This document shows, piece by piece, positions 8,247 to 17,500 of a stretch of DNA of 64,000 nt. The position numbers were made by a program, and so were the translations under genes. A model generated the notes under the pieces. The model was not told the DNA's origin, did not search any database, and saw nothing but the letters and a program-made list of their open reading frames with translations. The first letter of the stretch is position 1. Every line of letters starts with the position of its first letter. The stretch comes from UBA4416 sp964543545 (GTDB taxonomy: Bacteria; Bacteroidota; Bacteroidia; B-17B0; Aurantibacillaceae), in contig CAZIYT010000001.1 of assembly GCA_964543545.1 (NCBI GenBank), positions 1,240,001-1,304,000 on the forward strand, in the 5' to 3' direction.

Positions 8247-10313
8247 TTAATGCATGCCCTGGATCTGTGTGAGGATCTGCTTAGCTTGCTGGTTATTAGG
8301 ATTCAGGGCAATGATGCGGTTGAGGTATTTTTTCGATTCGGTAAAGTCTTTTTTATAAGCATAGAAGCCTGCAAGGTTCATGAGCAGAGGCTCGTAATCC
8401 GGATCCAGCTTCAATGCCCGGTTATAGAGGTTTTCGGCTTCAGCAAGGTTTCCCTGCGACAGCTTCACGTAGCCTAGATTCGTTAAGGCCGATACATGTT
8501 TCGGATGCTCTTTCAGGATCTCGTTGTATTGCTGCACCGCTTCCGGCAGCTGCTTGTTGGAGGCCAGGGCAGAGGCATACTTATTTCTGAAATCGAGCAC
8601 AAAAGGCGCGAGCTCCACCGATTTTTTGAAATAGGCCGCCGCACGCGGAACATTGCCGCTTTTGTAGAGCGCCTCGCCAATGCGGTAGCAGGTCCAGGCA
8701 TGGTCGTTGGAGTAGGAGGTGGTGATGAGCTTTGAGTTTAGAACATAGGCATCGCCCAGGCGGTTGATGTAAGTGATGATCTGCCCGAAATTATTTTTTG
8801 TGAAATACAACTGCACCAAAGGTTCCAGGTTGCTTCGCAAATCGGTATCCGTTTTGTCTTTTAAATAAAAAGCCGCGCTGTCGAGGTAATTCTCCTCATG
8901 CTCGAACTTTTCATATTGGTTCAAATAGGCTTTGGCTTTGATGAGGGGCGCCGGATTTTTTTCGTTGATGGCATACAGGCCGATGAAGGTTTTAATGCCC
9001 TGCTTTTCGGCTTTACTCAGCGGTTTCCGGATGTAGTGGTCATGCACCGTCACGTGCGGAATATCAATGGAACCGGAGTTGGGCATGTGGCAGCTCACAC
9101 AATTCGACGTTTTCGTAATACCTTTCTTACTGCAAAATAAATGACTGGCCGCAATCCCTTCTGTCTTTTTAGTCCCTCCTCCATGGCATTTCAGGCAGGC
9201 ATCATTAAACACGTTCTTATTCGTTTCCTTCACGCTCACATGCGGGTTGTGGCAGGTGATGCAGGTCATCGCATCCTTGTAAGGCTTTAATTTGCTGGTC
9301 GTTGAGGCTCTCGAAACGCCGGCATTCGCTGCCTCCATCGATTTAATAAAGCACTGGCTTTGCTTCAGGCGGTCGGCGTGCGAGGCCATGATAAATTCAT
9401 CATCCGCATTTTTATATTTGGGCAGGAACACCGTCATGTAGTCGCTCAGCACCATACCTGGCTTGAAGTCGTAAAAGGACTTGCCCTCTTTCAGGACCGC
9501 ATTGCCCTGCAGGTGGCAGCGCTGGCAGATGTCGAACTGCCGGTCGATGCTCAGCTTGGCAGGATTCACAATCGTGTAGTCGATGTACTTCGAGGTATCT
9601 ACCGGCGATGTGGTCTGGCGCTCGTTTACGTGAATGCTTCCAGGTCCGTGGCAACGCTCGCAGCCAATGCCTTTCTCCACCGCTTTGTATTTATTTTCGG
9701 AGCCAAGCACAAAGTCGGGGTAGGAGTTATGGCAGCTCATGCACTCCAGGCCGATTTTCCGCATAAAGCGGCTGTTGTGCCCATCTTCGAAGCCGGGAGG
9801 CAGGTCCCAGGTTTTCTTTTGGGTGTAAAAAGTCATCGGCATCTGGTTGAGGTAGCCATTGATGGACTGGATGTGTGAGTTGGTATGCTGCCCGGAGCCA
9901 ATGATGTAGTTCACGGTTTCCAGCCGTTTGTAAATGGTGTCTCTTCCTTTGAGCCTGTACTCCAGGAAGCGCAGGCTGTCGTTTTCCCAGAAGGCCTTGT
10001 AATAGAAATCGCCGATCTTGTCGTGCACCACCGAGGTGTGGTAATCTCCGGACGACTTCTGGCGCGTGGCCAGGTCGAAGGACTTGCCCATGCCGGTTTC
10101 GATGAAGCTCTTGTAAATATCAATGTGACATTGCTTGCAGGTGTTGATGCCCACGTACCTGGCGGAATCGGCATGGTTGAGGTAAAGCAGGCTGTCTGTT
10201 TTTGGAGTGGTATTGCTTACTACCGGTGTTTCGGGATCACAGCTATACAAGCCCGCACAGATGACGATGGTAAAGAATACGGCTATGTAAGCGAAGTAGC
10301 GGATGGCTTGAAT
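8247..10313 (-). CDS. Multihaem cytochrome c lipoprotein with C-terminal TPRs
   Basis: An exported redox protein with seven CXXCH haem-attachment motifs in the first 400 residues (CKQCH, CMSCH, CERCH, CQRCH, CITCH, CLKCH, CVSCH), followed by TPR repeats in the last 200 or so. The family resembles cytochrome c554/NrfA-like periplasmic proteins; the electron partner is unknown. The first standard start codon is TTG at 10248-10250, which gives 667 residues beginning MYSCDPE. The frame stays open upstream and encodes a complete lipoprotein signal (IRYF, then AYIAVFFTIVIC, then lipobox AGLYSC). I therefore place the start at the ATT codon 10311-10313. No in-frame ATG, GTG or TTG lies between that codon and the upstream stop, so the true start is unusual or there is a sequence error. 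Function is sure at family level, the start is not. Confidence 0.8.
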   Translation of the reverse strand: MQAIRYFAYIAVFFTIVICAGLYSCDPETPVVSNTTPKTDSLLYLNHADSARYVGINTCKQCHIDIYKSFIETGMGKSFDLATRQKSSGDYHTSVVHDKIGDFYYKAFWENDSLRFLEYRLKGRDTIYKRLETVNYIIGSGQHTNSHIQSINGYLNQMPMTFYTQKKTWDLPPGFEDGHNSRFMRKIGLECMSCHNSYPDFVLGSENKYKAVEKGIGCERCHGPGSIHVNERQTTSPVDTSKYIDYTIVNPAKLSIDRQFDICQRCHLQGNAVLKEGKSFYDFKPGMVLSDYMTVFLPKYKNADDEFIMASHADRLKQSQCFIKSMEAANAGVSRASTTSKLKPYKDAMTCITCHNPHVSVKETNKNVFNDACLKCHGGGTKKTEGIAASHLFCSKKGITKTSNCVSCHMPNSGSIDIPHVTVHDHYIRKPLSKAEKQGIKTFIGLYAINEKNPAPLIKAKAYLNQYEKFEHEENYLDSAAFYLKDKTDTDLRSNLEPLVQLYFTKNNFGQIITYINRLGDAYVLNSKLITTSYSNDHAWTCYRIGEALYKSGNVPRAAAYFKKSVELAPFVLDFRNKYASALASNKQLPEAVQQYNEILKEHPKHVSALTNLGYVKLSQGNLAEAENLYNRALKLDPDYEPLLMNLAGFYAYKKDFTESKKYLNRIIALNPNNQQAKQILTQIQGMH

Positions 10314-10437
10314 TTTCCCTAAAGATAAACAACAATTTTTTCTTTTCCGGTGCTAAGGTATAAAGACGGTGATGCTGCGCCAAACAAAGTACTTTACTCG
10401 TACCTGGGCGTGCCGGCGCAAAGTACGGGCGCCGTCA

Positions 10438-10636
10438 GGCTTTCCGTTGCAATCTTTTTGCCGCAATCGGCTGCGCTCAGTGACCGGCAAAAAGGATTTC
10501 CACTTCAATCCTTCACGCGGGTAGGCCATAAAAACGAAGGCTTAATTTCCTGTGTATGAGATTAGCCCTGCGCGAGGGATTGTCGCGTAAATCCTTCGCA
10601 TAGCGTCAGCGTATGCGAAGATTGAAGCAAAAGCCC
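10438..10636. repeat. Large two-module imperfect palindrome, REPIN-like
   Basis: This sits in a gene-free stretch of about 490-550 bases and dominates it. Two similar modules face each other around a centre near 10544. Each has an outer arm (GGCTTTCCGTTGCAATC at 10438; GATTGAAGCAAAAGCC at 10620), its own hairpin (TTTTTGCCG / CGGCAAAAA at 10455-10493; CTTCGCAT / ATGCGAAG at 10594-10620) and an inner arm (10494-10521 and 10567-10594). The hairpin stems differ between modules while the arms match. This is the layout of paired inverted REP elements. A further hairpin GTCACGAC-ac-GTCGTGAC follows at 10638-10655. Confidence 0.65.
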
Positions 10637-10748
10637 GGTCACGACACGTCGTGACGCGCCCAAAAAGAAATACCTGATCAACACTGGCTTTTTTCAAAAA
10701 AAGCTAACTCTTTTCTATTGATTTACTGCTAGTTAAAAGCTATGATTT

Positions 10749-10766
10749 GTAGCAATAAATTGCTAC
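10749..10766. promoter_or_regulatory. Candidate operator upstream of the ORF6N gene
   Basis: GTAGCAA-TAAA-TTGCTAC is a perfect 7-base dyad located 33 bases before the start codon and overlapping a possible -7 element (TACGTTTT at 10764-10771). A repressor bound here would block that promoter. This is an inference from symmetry and position. Confidence 0.35.
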
Positions 10767-10798
10767 GTTTTGCGTTATGCTCCTAAGATCTAAGGAAG

Positions 10799-11323
10799 AT
10801 GAAAGACACCATATTTACAGAAGAGATCGTTCTAAATAAGATTTACACGATCCGCGGGCAGAAAGTGATGCTCGACAGGGACCTGGCTATATTGTACGGG
10901 ATAGAGACCAAGCGTTTGAAGGAAGCCGTAAGAAGACATATCAGCCGTTTTCCGGATGATTTTATGTTTGAGCTCAATGAGACCGAATTTCATAATTGGA
11001 GGACGCAATTTGCGACCTCCAAATCGGATAAAATGGGTTTGAGAATTGCCCCGATGGTATTTACCGAATACGGCATCCTGATGCTCTCGAGCATTCTGAA
11101 CAGTGAAAAAGCCATTGAAGTCAATATCAAAATTGTGCGGATTTTTGTTAAAATCAGGAAATTATTGCTCGATAATATCGATTTACGCCTCGTTATGGAG
11201 GAAATCAAGAAGAAAACGGAGGATAATACCAAAAGCATCGAACTGCTCTTTCAATACTTCGATCAACTGATTGAACAACAGGAAAATCCACCCGAACGTA
11301 AACAAATTGGTTTTGGAAGATAA
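10799..11323 (+). CDS. ORF6N domain protein (phage antirepressor-type)
   Basis: A 174-residue DNA-binding-type protein. Residues about 12-95 form an ORF6N domain (IYTIRGQKVMLDRDLAILYG, RFPDDFMFEL, FTEYGILMLSSIL), a module common in phage antirepressors and in stand-alone chromosomal genes of Bacteroidota. The C-terminal 60 residues are charged and likely coiled coil (EEIKKKTEDNTKSIELLFQY). No other phage gene is nearby, so it is probably an orphan regulator. Codon use is more AT-rich than in typA, the next gene, and it lies next to the large palindromic repeat; both fit acquisition by transfer. Target unknown. Confidence 0.8.
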   Translation: MKDTIFTEEIVLNKIYTIRGQKVMLDRDLAILYGIETKRLKEAVRRHISRFPDDFMFELNETEFHNWRTQFATSKSDKMGLRIAPMVFTEYGILMLSSILNSEKAIEVNIKIVRIFVKIRKLLLDNIDLRLVMEEIKKKTEDNTKSIELLFQYFDQLIEQQENPPERKQIGFGR

Positions 11324-11349
11324 ACAAATTGATTTTGAAACAGATAAAA

Positions 11350-11380
11350 TTGCTTAACTGCCTAATAATTCGTACTTTTG
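11350..11380 (+). promoter_or_regulatory. Bacteroidota-type promoter of typA
   Basis: TTG at 11350-11352 and TACTTTTG at 11373-11380, 20 bases apart, fit the Bacteroidota -33/-7 form TTG-N19-21-TAnnTTTG. The start codon follows 19 bases later. Confidence 0.75.
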
Positions 11381-11399
11381 CGGCCTCAAAAAAACAAAC

Positions 11400-13211
11400 A
11401 TGTCAGAAATCAGAAACATTGCCATTATTGCCCACGTCGATCACGGCAAAACAACGCTAGTAGATAAAATTTTACACCAGTGTAACTTATTCAGGGAAAA
11501 CCAAGCATCAGGAGAGTTGATTCTTGATAATAATGACCTGGAGCGTGAACGTGGGATCACTATTTTGGCTAAAAACGTTTCGGTAACGTATAAAGGAACC
11601 AAAATCAACATTATTGACACACCGGGCCACGCCGACTTTGGAGGCGAGGTAGAACGTACGCTCAACATGGCGGATGGTGTGATCTTATTGGTGGATGCCT
11701 TTGAGGGGCCAATGCCTCAAACGCGTTTCGTAACTCAAAAAGCGATTGCCGCCGGAAAGAAAGCCATCGTGGTGATCAATAAAGTAGATAAGCCGAACTG
11801 CCGTCCGGAAGAGGTGCATGACCAGGTGTTCGACCTGTTCTTTAACCTGGATGCTTCCGAAGAGCAGTTGGATTTCCCGACCGTTTACGGATCGAGCAAG
11901 CAAGGTTGGATGGGCCCCGATTACAAAACGCCTACAACCGATATTACCTATTTACTGGATACCATCCTGGAAAATATCCCGACTGCTCCTGAGCGTGTGG
12001 GAACGTTACAGATCCAGATCACTTCCCTGGATTACTCTTCTTTCATCGGCCGTATCGCCGTTGGACGTGTGTACCGCGGGATCATTAAAGAAAATATGCC
12101 GGTAAGCGTTGTAAAACGCGATGGCAGGATCCAGAAATCACGTATTAAAGAATTATTTATTTTTGAAGGCCTTGGTAAAGTAAAAGTTACCGAAGTGCAA
12201 ACCGGTGATATTTGTGCCTTTACAGGTATCGAAGGTTTCGAGATCGGCGATACAGTAGCTGATTTTGAAAACCCGGAAGCTATGCCTACCATGAAGATCG
12301 ATGAGCCGACGATGAGTATGTTATTTACCATCAACAACTCTCCTTTCTTCGGTAAAGACGGCAAATTCGTTACTTCCCGTCACTTACGCGACCGCTTGTA
12401 TAAGGAGCTGGAAAAAAACCTCGCCATGCGCGTGGAAGAAACCTCTTCACCTGATTCCTACCTGGTGTTTGGCCGTGGTATCCTTCACTTGTCGGTATTG
12501 ATCGAGACGATGCGCCGCGAAGGCTACGAGCTTCAGCTGGGCCAGCCACAGGTAATCGTAAAAGAGATCGACGGCGAAAAATGCGAGCCTATCGAGGTGT
12601 TAACGGTAGACGTTCCTCAGGAGTCAGCTTCTAAGGTAATCGACCTGGTAACGCAGCGTAAAGGAAACTTATTGATCATGGAAGCCAAAGGCGATTTAAC
12701 GCACATCGAGTTCGAGATCCCTTCGCGCGGTATCATCGGCTTGCGTAACAACGTATTAACGGCCACAGCCGGTGAGGCCATCATGGCACACCGCTTCAAG
12801 GATTACGAGCCATGGAAAGGCCCTATCCCAAGCCGTATTGCCGGTGTATTGATCAGCAAGGACAAAGGAACAGCCGTAGCCTATTCTATTGATAAATTAC
12901 AGGATCGCGGTAAGTTTTTCATCGAAGCCGGTGAGGAAATCTACCCGGGTATGGTAATCGGTGAGCACATCCGCCCCGATGACTTAGTGGTAAACGTGTG
13001 TACGGAGAAGCAATTAACAAACATGCGTGCATCGGGTACCGATGATAAAATGCGTATCGTTCCTAAGATCAAATTCAGCCTTGAAGAGGCGATGGAATAC
13101 ATCCAGGGCGATGAGTATGTAGAGATCACCCCTAATTTTATCCGTCTCCGTAAAATTTACCTCGACGAGAACGAGCGGAAACGTATGGGTAAAACCTTAG
13201 TTTCTAAATAA
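11400..13211 (+). CDS. typA: Ribosome-associated GTPase TypA/BipA
   Basis: A 603-residue translational GTPase that binds the ribosome like EF-G and helps 50S assembly and stress or cold adaptation. G motifs: G1 AHVDHGKTT (about 11-19), RGITI as G2, DTPGHADFGGEVER as G3, NKVDKP as G4. The EF-Tu domain II, EF-G III/V-like domains and the BipA-specific C-terminal domain (GSSKQGWMG near 160, then RGIIGLRNNVLTATAGEAI) are all present and of normal length. Codon use is strongly biased (CGT, GGT, GTA), as expected for a highly expressed gene. It has its own promoter and terminator, so it is monocistronic. Confidence 0.97.
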   Translation: MSEIRNIAIIAHVDHGKTTLVDKILHQCNLFRENQASGELILDNNDLERERGITILAKNVSVTYKGTKINIIDTPGHADFGGEVERTLNMADGVILLVDAFEGPMPQTRFVTQKAIAAGKKAIVVINKVDKPNCRPEEVHDQVFDLFFNLDASEEQLDFPTVYGSSKQGWMGPDYKTPTTDITYLLDTILENIPTAPERVGTLQIQITSLDYSSFIGRIAVGRVYRGIIKENMPVSVVKRDGRIQKSRIKELFIFEGLGKVKVTEVQTGDICAFTGIEGFEIGDTVADFENPEAMPTMKIDEPTMSMLFTINNSPFFGKDGKFVTSRHLRDRLYKELEKNLAMRVEETSSPDSYLVFGRGILHLSVLIETMRREGYELQLGQPQVIVKEIDGEKCEPIEVLTVDVPQESASKVIDLVTQRKGNLLIMEAKGDLTHIEFEIPSRGIIGLRNNVLTATAGEAIMAHRFKDYEPWKGPIPSRIAGVLISKDKGTAVAYSIDKLQDRGKFFIEAGEEIYPGMVIGEHIRPDDLVVNVCTEKQLTNMRASGTDDKMRIVPKIKFSLEEAMEYIQGDEYVEITPNFIRLRKIYLDENERKRMGKTLVSK

Positions 13212-13256
13212 TTAGTCTTACTTTGACCTTAGTCAAAGGACATTGACGAAATCTAT

Positions 13257-13295
13257 AAAGGCAAAGAAAAATCTTGTGTTTTTCTTTGCCTTTTC
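13257..13295 (+). terminator. Rho-independent terminator after typA
   Basis: AAAGGCAAAGAAAAA and TTTTTCTTTGCCTTT pair perfectly over 15 bases around a 7-base loop and are followed by TTTTCG. A smaller hairpin CTTTGAC-ctta-GTCAAAG lies just upstream at 13221-13238. Confidence 0.85.
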
Positions 13296-13400
13296 GTATT
13301 ATACAGGATAGGCCCTGCTCCGTTCCTTCCTAAAAAGGGGGAGTGAGGGCTGTGTAATCCTTAAATTTTTAGTGATATTTACACTTAACTTTACATCTGA

Positions 13401-13868
13401 ATGAAACCATCTTTTGATGACATCTATATGGACCTGGCCGAAAAGCTGGCGCTGCGCTCCCACTGCGTGAGGGCGCAGGTAGGCGCGGTGCTTACCAAGG
13501 ACACGCGCATCGTGTCGCTGGGCTACAACGGCCCGCCTGCAGGTACCCACAACTGCGACGAGGAATGGCCCCAGGAAGGCTGTGCACGTGACAGCAAGGG
13601 CAGCTGCTCGCTGGCACTGCATGCCGAGCAGAACGCCATCCTCTATGCGGTGAAGAATAACATGTCGATCGAGGGAACAACCCTGTACGTGACGCTATCG
13701 CCCTGCATAGCCTGTGCGCGGGTTATTTTCAGCACCGGCATCCGCAAGGTATTTTATAAAAACAGCTATGCCGAATACAAGAAAATTCCGACCGATGAAG
13801 GGGTTGAATTCTTACAAAAATTCGGGGTGGAAGTGATCCGTTACCCGCAGCCCATGAAAGGCAGTTAG
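13401..13868 (+). CDS. dCMP deaminase family protein (ComEB-like)
   Basis: A zinc deaminase of 155 residues, most likely deoxycytidylate deaminase, which makes dUMP for thymidylate synthesis. Visible: HAEQNAI (Zn-ligand His plus catalytic Glu) and LSPCIACARV (the two Zn-ligand cysteines), with the upstream RAQVGAVLTKD strand and the extra Cys/His insert (HNCDEEWPQEGC) that marks dCMP deaminases and ComEB rather than plain cytidine deaminases. The insert often carries a second zinc. The gene overlaps nothing and is followed after 29 bases by a small exported protein gene. Confidence 0.88.
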   Translation: MKPSFDDIYMDLAEKLALRSHCVRAQVGAVLTKDTRIVSLGYNGPPAGTHNCDEEWPQEGCARDSKGSCSLALHAEQNAILYAVKNNMSIEGTTLYVTLSPCIACARVIFSTGIRKVFYKNSYAEYKKIPTDEGVEFLQKFGVEVIRYPQPMKGS

Positions 13869-13897
13869 CAGACCGTTATACCATTAAAAATTTTGAT

Positions 13898-14263
13898 ATG
13901 TTCCTGAGAATCATTTTTTGTTTTTTATGCTTGTTCATCCTCCAGAATGCCTGCCAGGCGCAGGAAGGAGGCGATGCGCCAAAAAAAGAGCAGTCCCTGA
14001 AAAGCAAGCGAAAGCTGCGTAAGGAGGATAAGAAAAAGTGGAAGGAAGACCGTAAAAATAAACGCCTGGAAGAAAAAAAGATCCGGGATCACCATAAGCG
14101 TATTCAAACCAAAGAAGTACGCAAGCGCATGAAGCGCAGCAAGCAAACAGCTGCCCGGAACCGCGACCACAAACGCGAGCCTTTTTTCCAGCGCATCTTT
14201 AAGAAAAATCCTAAGGGCAAACGCGCGAAGTCATCCAAAGAAAAGACCTCGAAGGTTAAGTAG
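13898..14263 (+). CDS. Small exported, extremely basic protein
   Basis: A 121-residue protein of unknown function. Residues 1-21 form a clear signal peptide (FCFLCLFILQNACQAQ). The mature part of 100 residues has 43 Lys plus Arg by my count, few hydrophobics, and should be helical or disordered (repeated KRK, KKK, RKR clusters). Such proteins in Bacteroidota are often left as hypothetical. A net charge this high suggests binding to a polyanion (LPS, exopolysaccharide, extracellular DNA). It follows the dCMP deaminase after 29 bases and may share its transcript; nothing in the sequence links their roles. Confidence 0.7.
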   Translation: MFLRIIFCFLCLFILQNACQAQEGGDAPKKEQSLKSKRKLRKEDKKKWKEDRKNKRLEEKKIRDHHKRIQTKEVRKRMKRSKQTAARNRDHKREPFFQRIFKKNPKGKRAKSSKEKTSKVK

Positions 14264-14496
14264 GATTAGTTTTCCACGCCCGTGTGTTAACTACCGCAAA
14301 AATCCAAACCACGTATTTTTACCACTTATTTGTCAAAACCTGCCACTTATAAACCTGTGGCACCCATTTAAGAGATAGGAAAAAACACGGATTTTATTAT
14401 TCGTAATATTGTTGTTAATTGTTGTTAAGGGTCCTGTAATGCTGGTTAAAATAAACGTCACGAAATCAGAATATTACAAATAATTAACACAAAAAC

Positions 14497-14527
14497 TTGC
14501 ACTATTTGCCTATCATTTATATATTTA
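14497..14527 (+). promoter_or_regulatory. Promoter of the surface-protein operon
   Basis: TTG at 14497-14499 and TATATTTA at 14520-14527 are 20 bases apart and match the Bacteroidota -33/-7 form with one change. They lie 40 bases before the start of the TonB-dependent receptor. The rest of the 304-base gap (14264-14567) is AT-rich and holds a perfect 10-base tandem repeat, TTGTTGTTAA twice, at 14409-14428; I see nothing else in it. Confidence 0.6.
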
Positions 14528-14567
14528 TCCGCTCGTATAAAAAGAACATAATCAAAAAACTATCAAT

Positions 14568-17500
14568 ATGTTAAGAAAAATTTACTTTTCTATCGTTACA
14601 CTTTTAATAGCCGGGTCCGCTGCACTAGCCCAAAATACAGGTGGAGCCATTAAAGTTTTATTAAAAGACAAGTCAAACGGAGAGTCTATCCCGTTTGCCA
14701 ACGTGGTTGCCTATCAGGGCGGCGTTCAGGTAGGGGTTGCAACTACAGATATGGATGGTTATGCCATGATTAAGCCATTGACACCCGGCAAGTACGATGT
14801 GAAGGGTGTTTACGTAGGTTACCAGGCTCAGGAAATTAAGGGTGTGATCGTGGGGGAAGCCAAAACAGCTTACATTACCATTGAGTTAAATAACGGAGAA
14901 GGCGTAAGGCTGGACGAGGTAGTAGTTACCGAGTACGCCGAGCCGCTGATCGACGGTGATATGAAATCGGGTGGAACAGTAACCCGCGAAGAGTACCAGA
15001 ACATGGCTACGAAAAACATCAACTCGGTAGCGGCTACTACAGCCGGCGTTTTCCAGGCTGATGAAGGTGGCGCCTTAAATGTACGTGGTGGACGCTCAAG
15101 CAGCACAACGTATTTTGTGGATGGTGTAAAGGTAATCGGTGGCCTGGGTGTTCCTCAGCAAGGTGTAGAGCAGCTGTCTGTGATTACAGGTGGTTTACCT
15201 GCACAGTACGGTGATGCAACAGCCGGTGTGATCTCGGTAACAACCAGGGGCCCTCAGAGCAAATTCTTCGGCGGTGTGGAGTTGATCTCTTCTCAGCTGA
15301 CAGATGCTTACGGCTACAACTCTTTAGGTTTCTCCTTAGGTGGTCCGGTATTACAGAAAAGGGATTCTACAGGTGCTAAAAAACCGGTGATCGGTTTCTT
15401 CATCTCCGGCCAGGGTACTTACGAGAAAGATCCTGATCCTTCCTACATCAAATTATACAAACTGAAAGACGATAAATTACGTGAGATGGAAGAAAAGCCA
15501 TTGACACTGTCTCCTACCGGAACAGGCTTCTTACCGTCTTTGTTATATGTTACTAAAGACGACATGGAGCAGATCAAGGCACGCCAGAACGTTGCCAACA
15601 GGTCGATCCAGTTAAACGGTAAGTTGGATTTCAAAGTGGCTCCAAACACAAACTTAACCATCGGTGGTGCCTTTGATTACGGAAACGGACATAACTTCAC
15701 TTACGAATATTCCCTTTTCAATCCTCAAAATAACTCTCAAAGCATCAATACAACCTGGAGAACATACGCCCGTATCAACCAGAAATTCGGCGCTCCTCAA
15801 AGCGGTGCTGAAAAAGAAAAAACACAGTCTTTGGTTACCAACTCCTTCTTTACCTTCCTGGCCAGCTACGAGCAGGCAAAAAGCAAAACACAGGATGATA
15901 CGCACAAAGACCGCTTATTCAACTACGGCTATATCGGTAAGTTCAACTATGAGGTAGATACCAACAACTTCGTACTCCAGGGTAATACAGACAGTCTTTA
16001 CCTGCAGCGCTCCGTAAACATCAGAAAACCGATCACCTTCGAAAGAAGTGAAATTAATGCCACTGGCGCGAACTACGCTTCCCAGGTATTTGACTATTTC
16101 GGAACGATGCCAACGATGAACTCCGTGCAAAATGCCAATGGCCTTGTGAACGGTGATCGTCCGAACAGCGTTTACTCTTTATTCTTCCCTACAGGCCGTC
16201 AGGCCGATGGATATGGCTATACAAACAGCACCCAGTTGCGTTTTGCTTCCAGCTTTTCGGCGGATTTCAAAAACCACGCACTGATGGTGGGTGTGGAGTA
16301 TGACCAAAGGAACCAAAGCGGTTATACCATCAACCCGGTTGGCTTATGGCAGCGTATGAGGTTATTGGTAAATAACCACCTGGAAAGAGGTACGGAAGAT
16401 TACTACCAGATCCCTAATTCAGATCCGAATGCCCCTCCAACCTATACAACCCGTTGGAAATACAACCCGGAAGACCAGAGCCAGATTGACAAATCCTTAA
16501 GGGAGCTCCTTGGAACTACTATTACAGATCAGCGTATCATCAACACCGATGCCCTGAATCCGGAAGACCTGAAATTAAGCATGTTCAGTGCAACCGACCT
16601 GATCTCTCCTGCCAGCGGTGGTGCTTTGGTATCTTACTATGGTTATGACTACCTCGGTAACAAAGACAAAAATTCAACATCAATCGATAAATTCTTAAAC
16701 GATAAAGATGCTAATGGAAACAATACTTTTCACGTTGGTGCTTTCAAGCCGATTTACGTTGCCGGTTACATCCAGGATAAATTCGATTTCAGGGATATCA
16801 AATTCAACGTGGGTGTGCGTGTTGACCGTTTCGACGCCAACCAGAAAGTATTAAAAGATAAATACTTATTCCACGAAGCGTATACTGCCGGCGAAATCAG
16901 CCAGGCAAAACCTGATAATATCAAAGACAACTACGTGGTATATGTACGTACTGTAGGCAGCGATGATATCATCGGTTACAGAAATGGCGATCAGTGGTAC
17001 AACTCAGAAGGTAAAGAGGTGAGTGACCCTAATACCTTAACGGTAGACGGAAGGATCAGCCCATTATTGAAAGACCCTTCTTTCGCTTCTAAAAACGGTT
17101 TCAGCACAGGCGCTTTCACCGACTACAAACCACAAATCAATGTGATGCCGCGTTTAGCGTTCTCATTCCCTATTTCGGATGTGGCTAACTTCTTTGCTCA
17201 CTATGACGTGTTAACTCAACGTCCTTCTGAGATCAATTTCCGCTTCGACCCTACCGATTTCTATTTCTTCAACTATACATCTGCGAATCCGTTCATCACC
17301 AACTCTAACTTAAAGCCGACCAAAACAATCGACTACGAATTGGGTTACAACCAGATCCTGAACGAGAAAAAGAATGCAGCGATCAAAGTAACGGCTTTCT
17401 ACAGGGAGTTAAGGGATCAGCTGACAACACAAACGATCAACCAGGCATATCCTAAAACCTACTATACCTTTGTAAACCGCGATTTCGGTACAGTAAAAGG

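Noticed and set aside
9360..9878. Plus-strand open frame opposite the cytochrome gene
   Set aside because: Antisense shadow of a gene with seven CXXCH motifs and no recognisable product of its own.
10350..10559. Small open frame in the gap before the ORF6N gene
   Set aside because: It runs through the REPIN-like palindrome; the translation is what the repeat gives, with no other support.
10799..11323. Prophage
   Set aside because: Only the ORF6N gene is phage-like; no integrase, capsid or lysis gene and no attachment-site repeats are visible around it.
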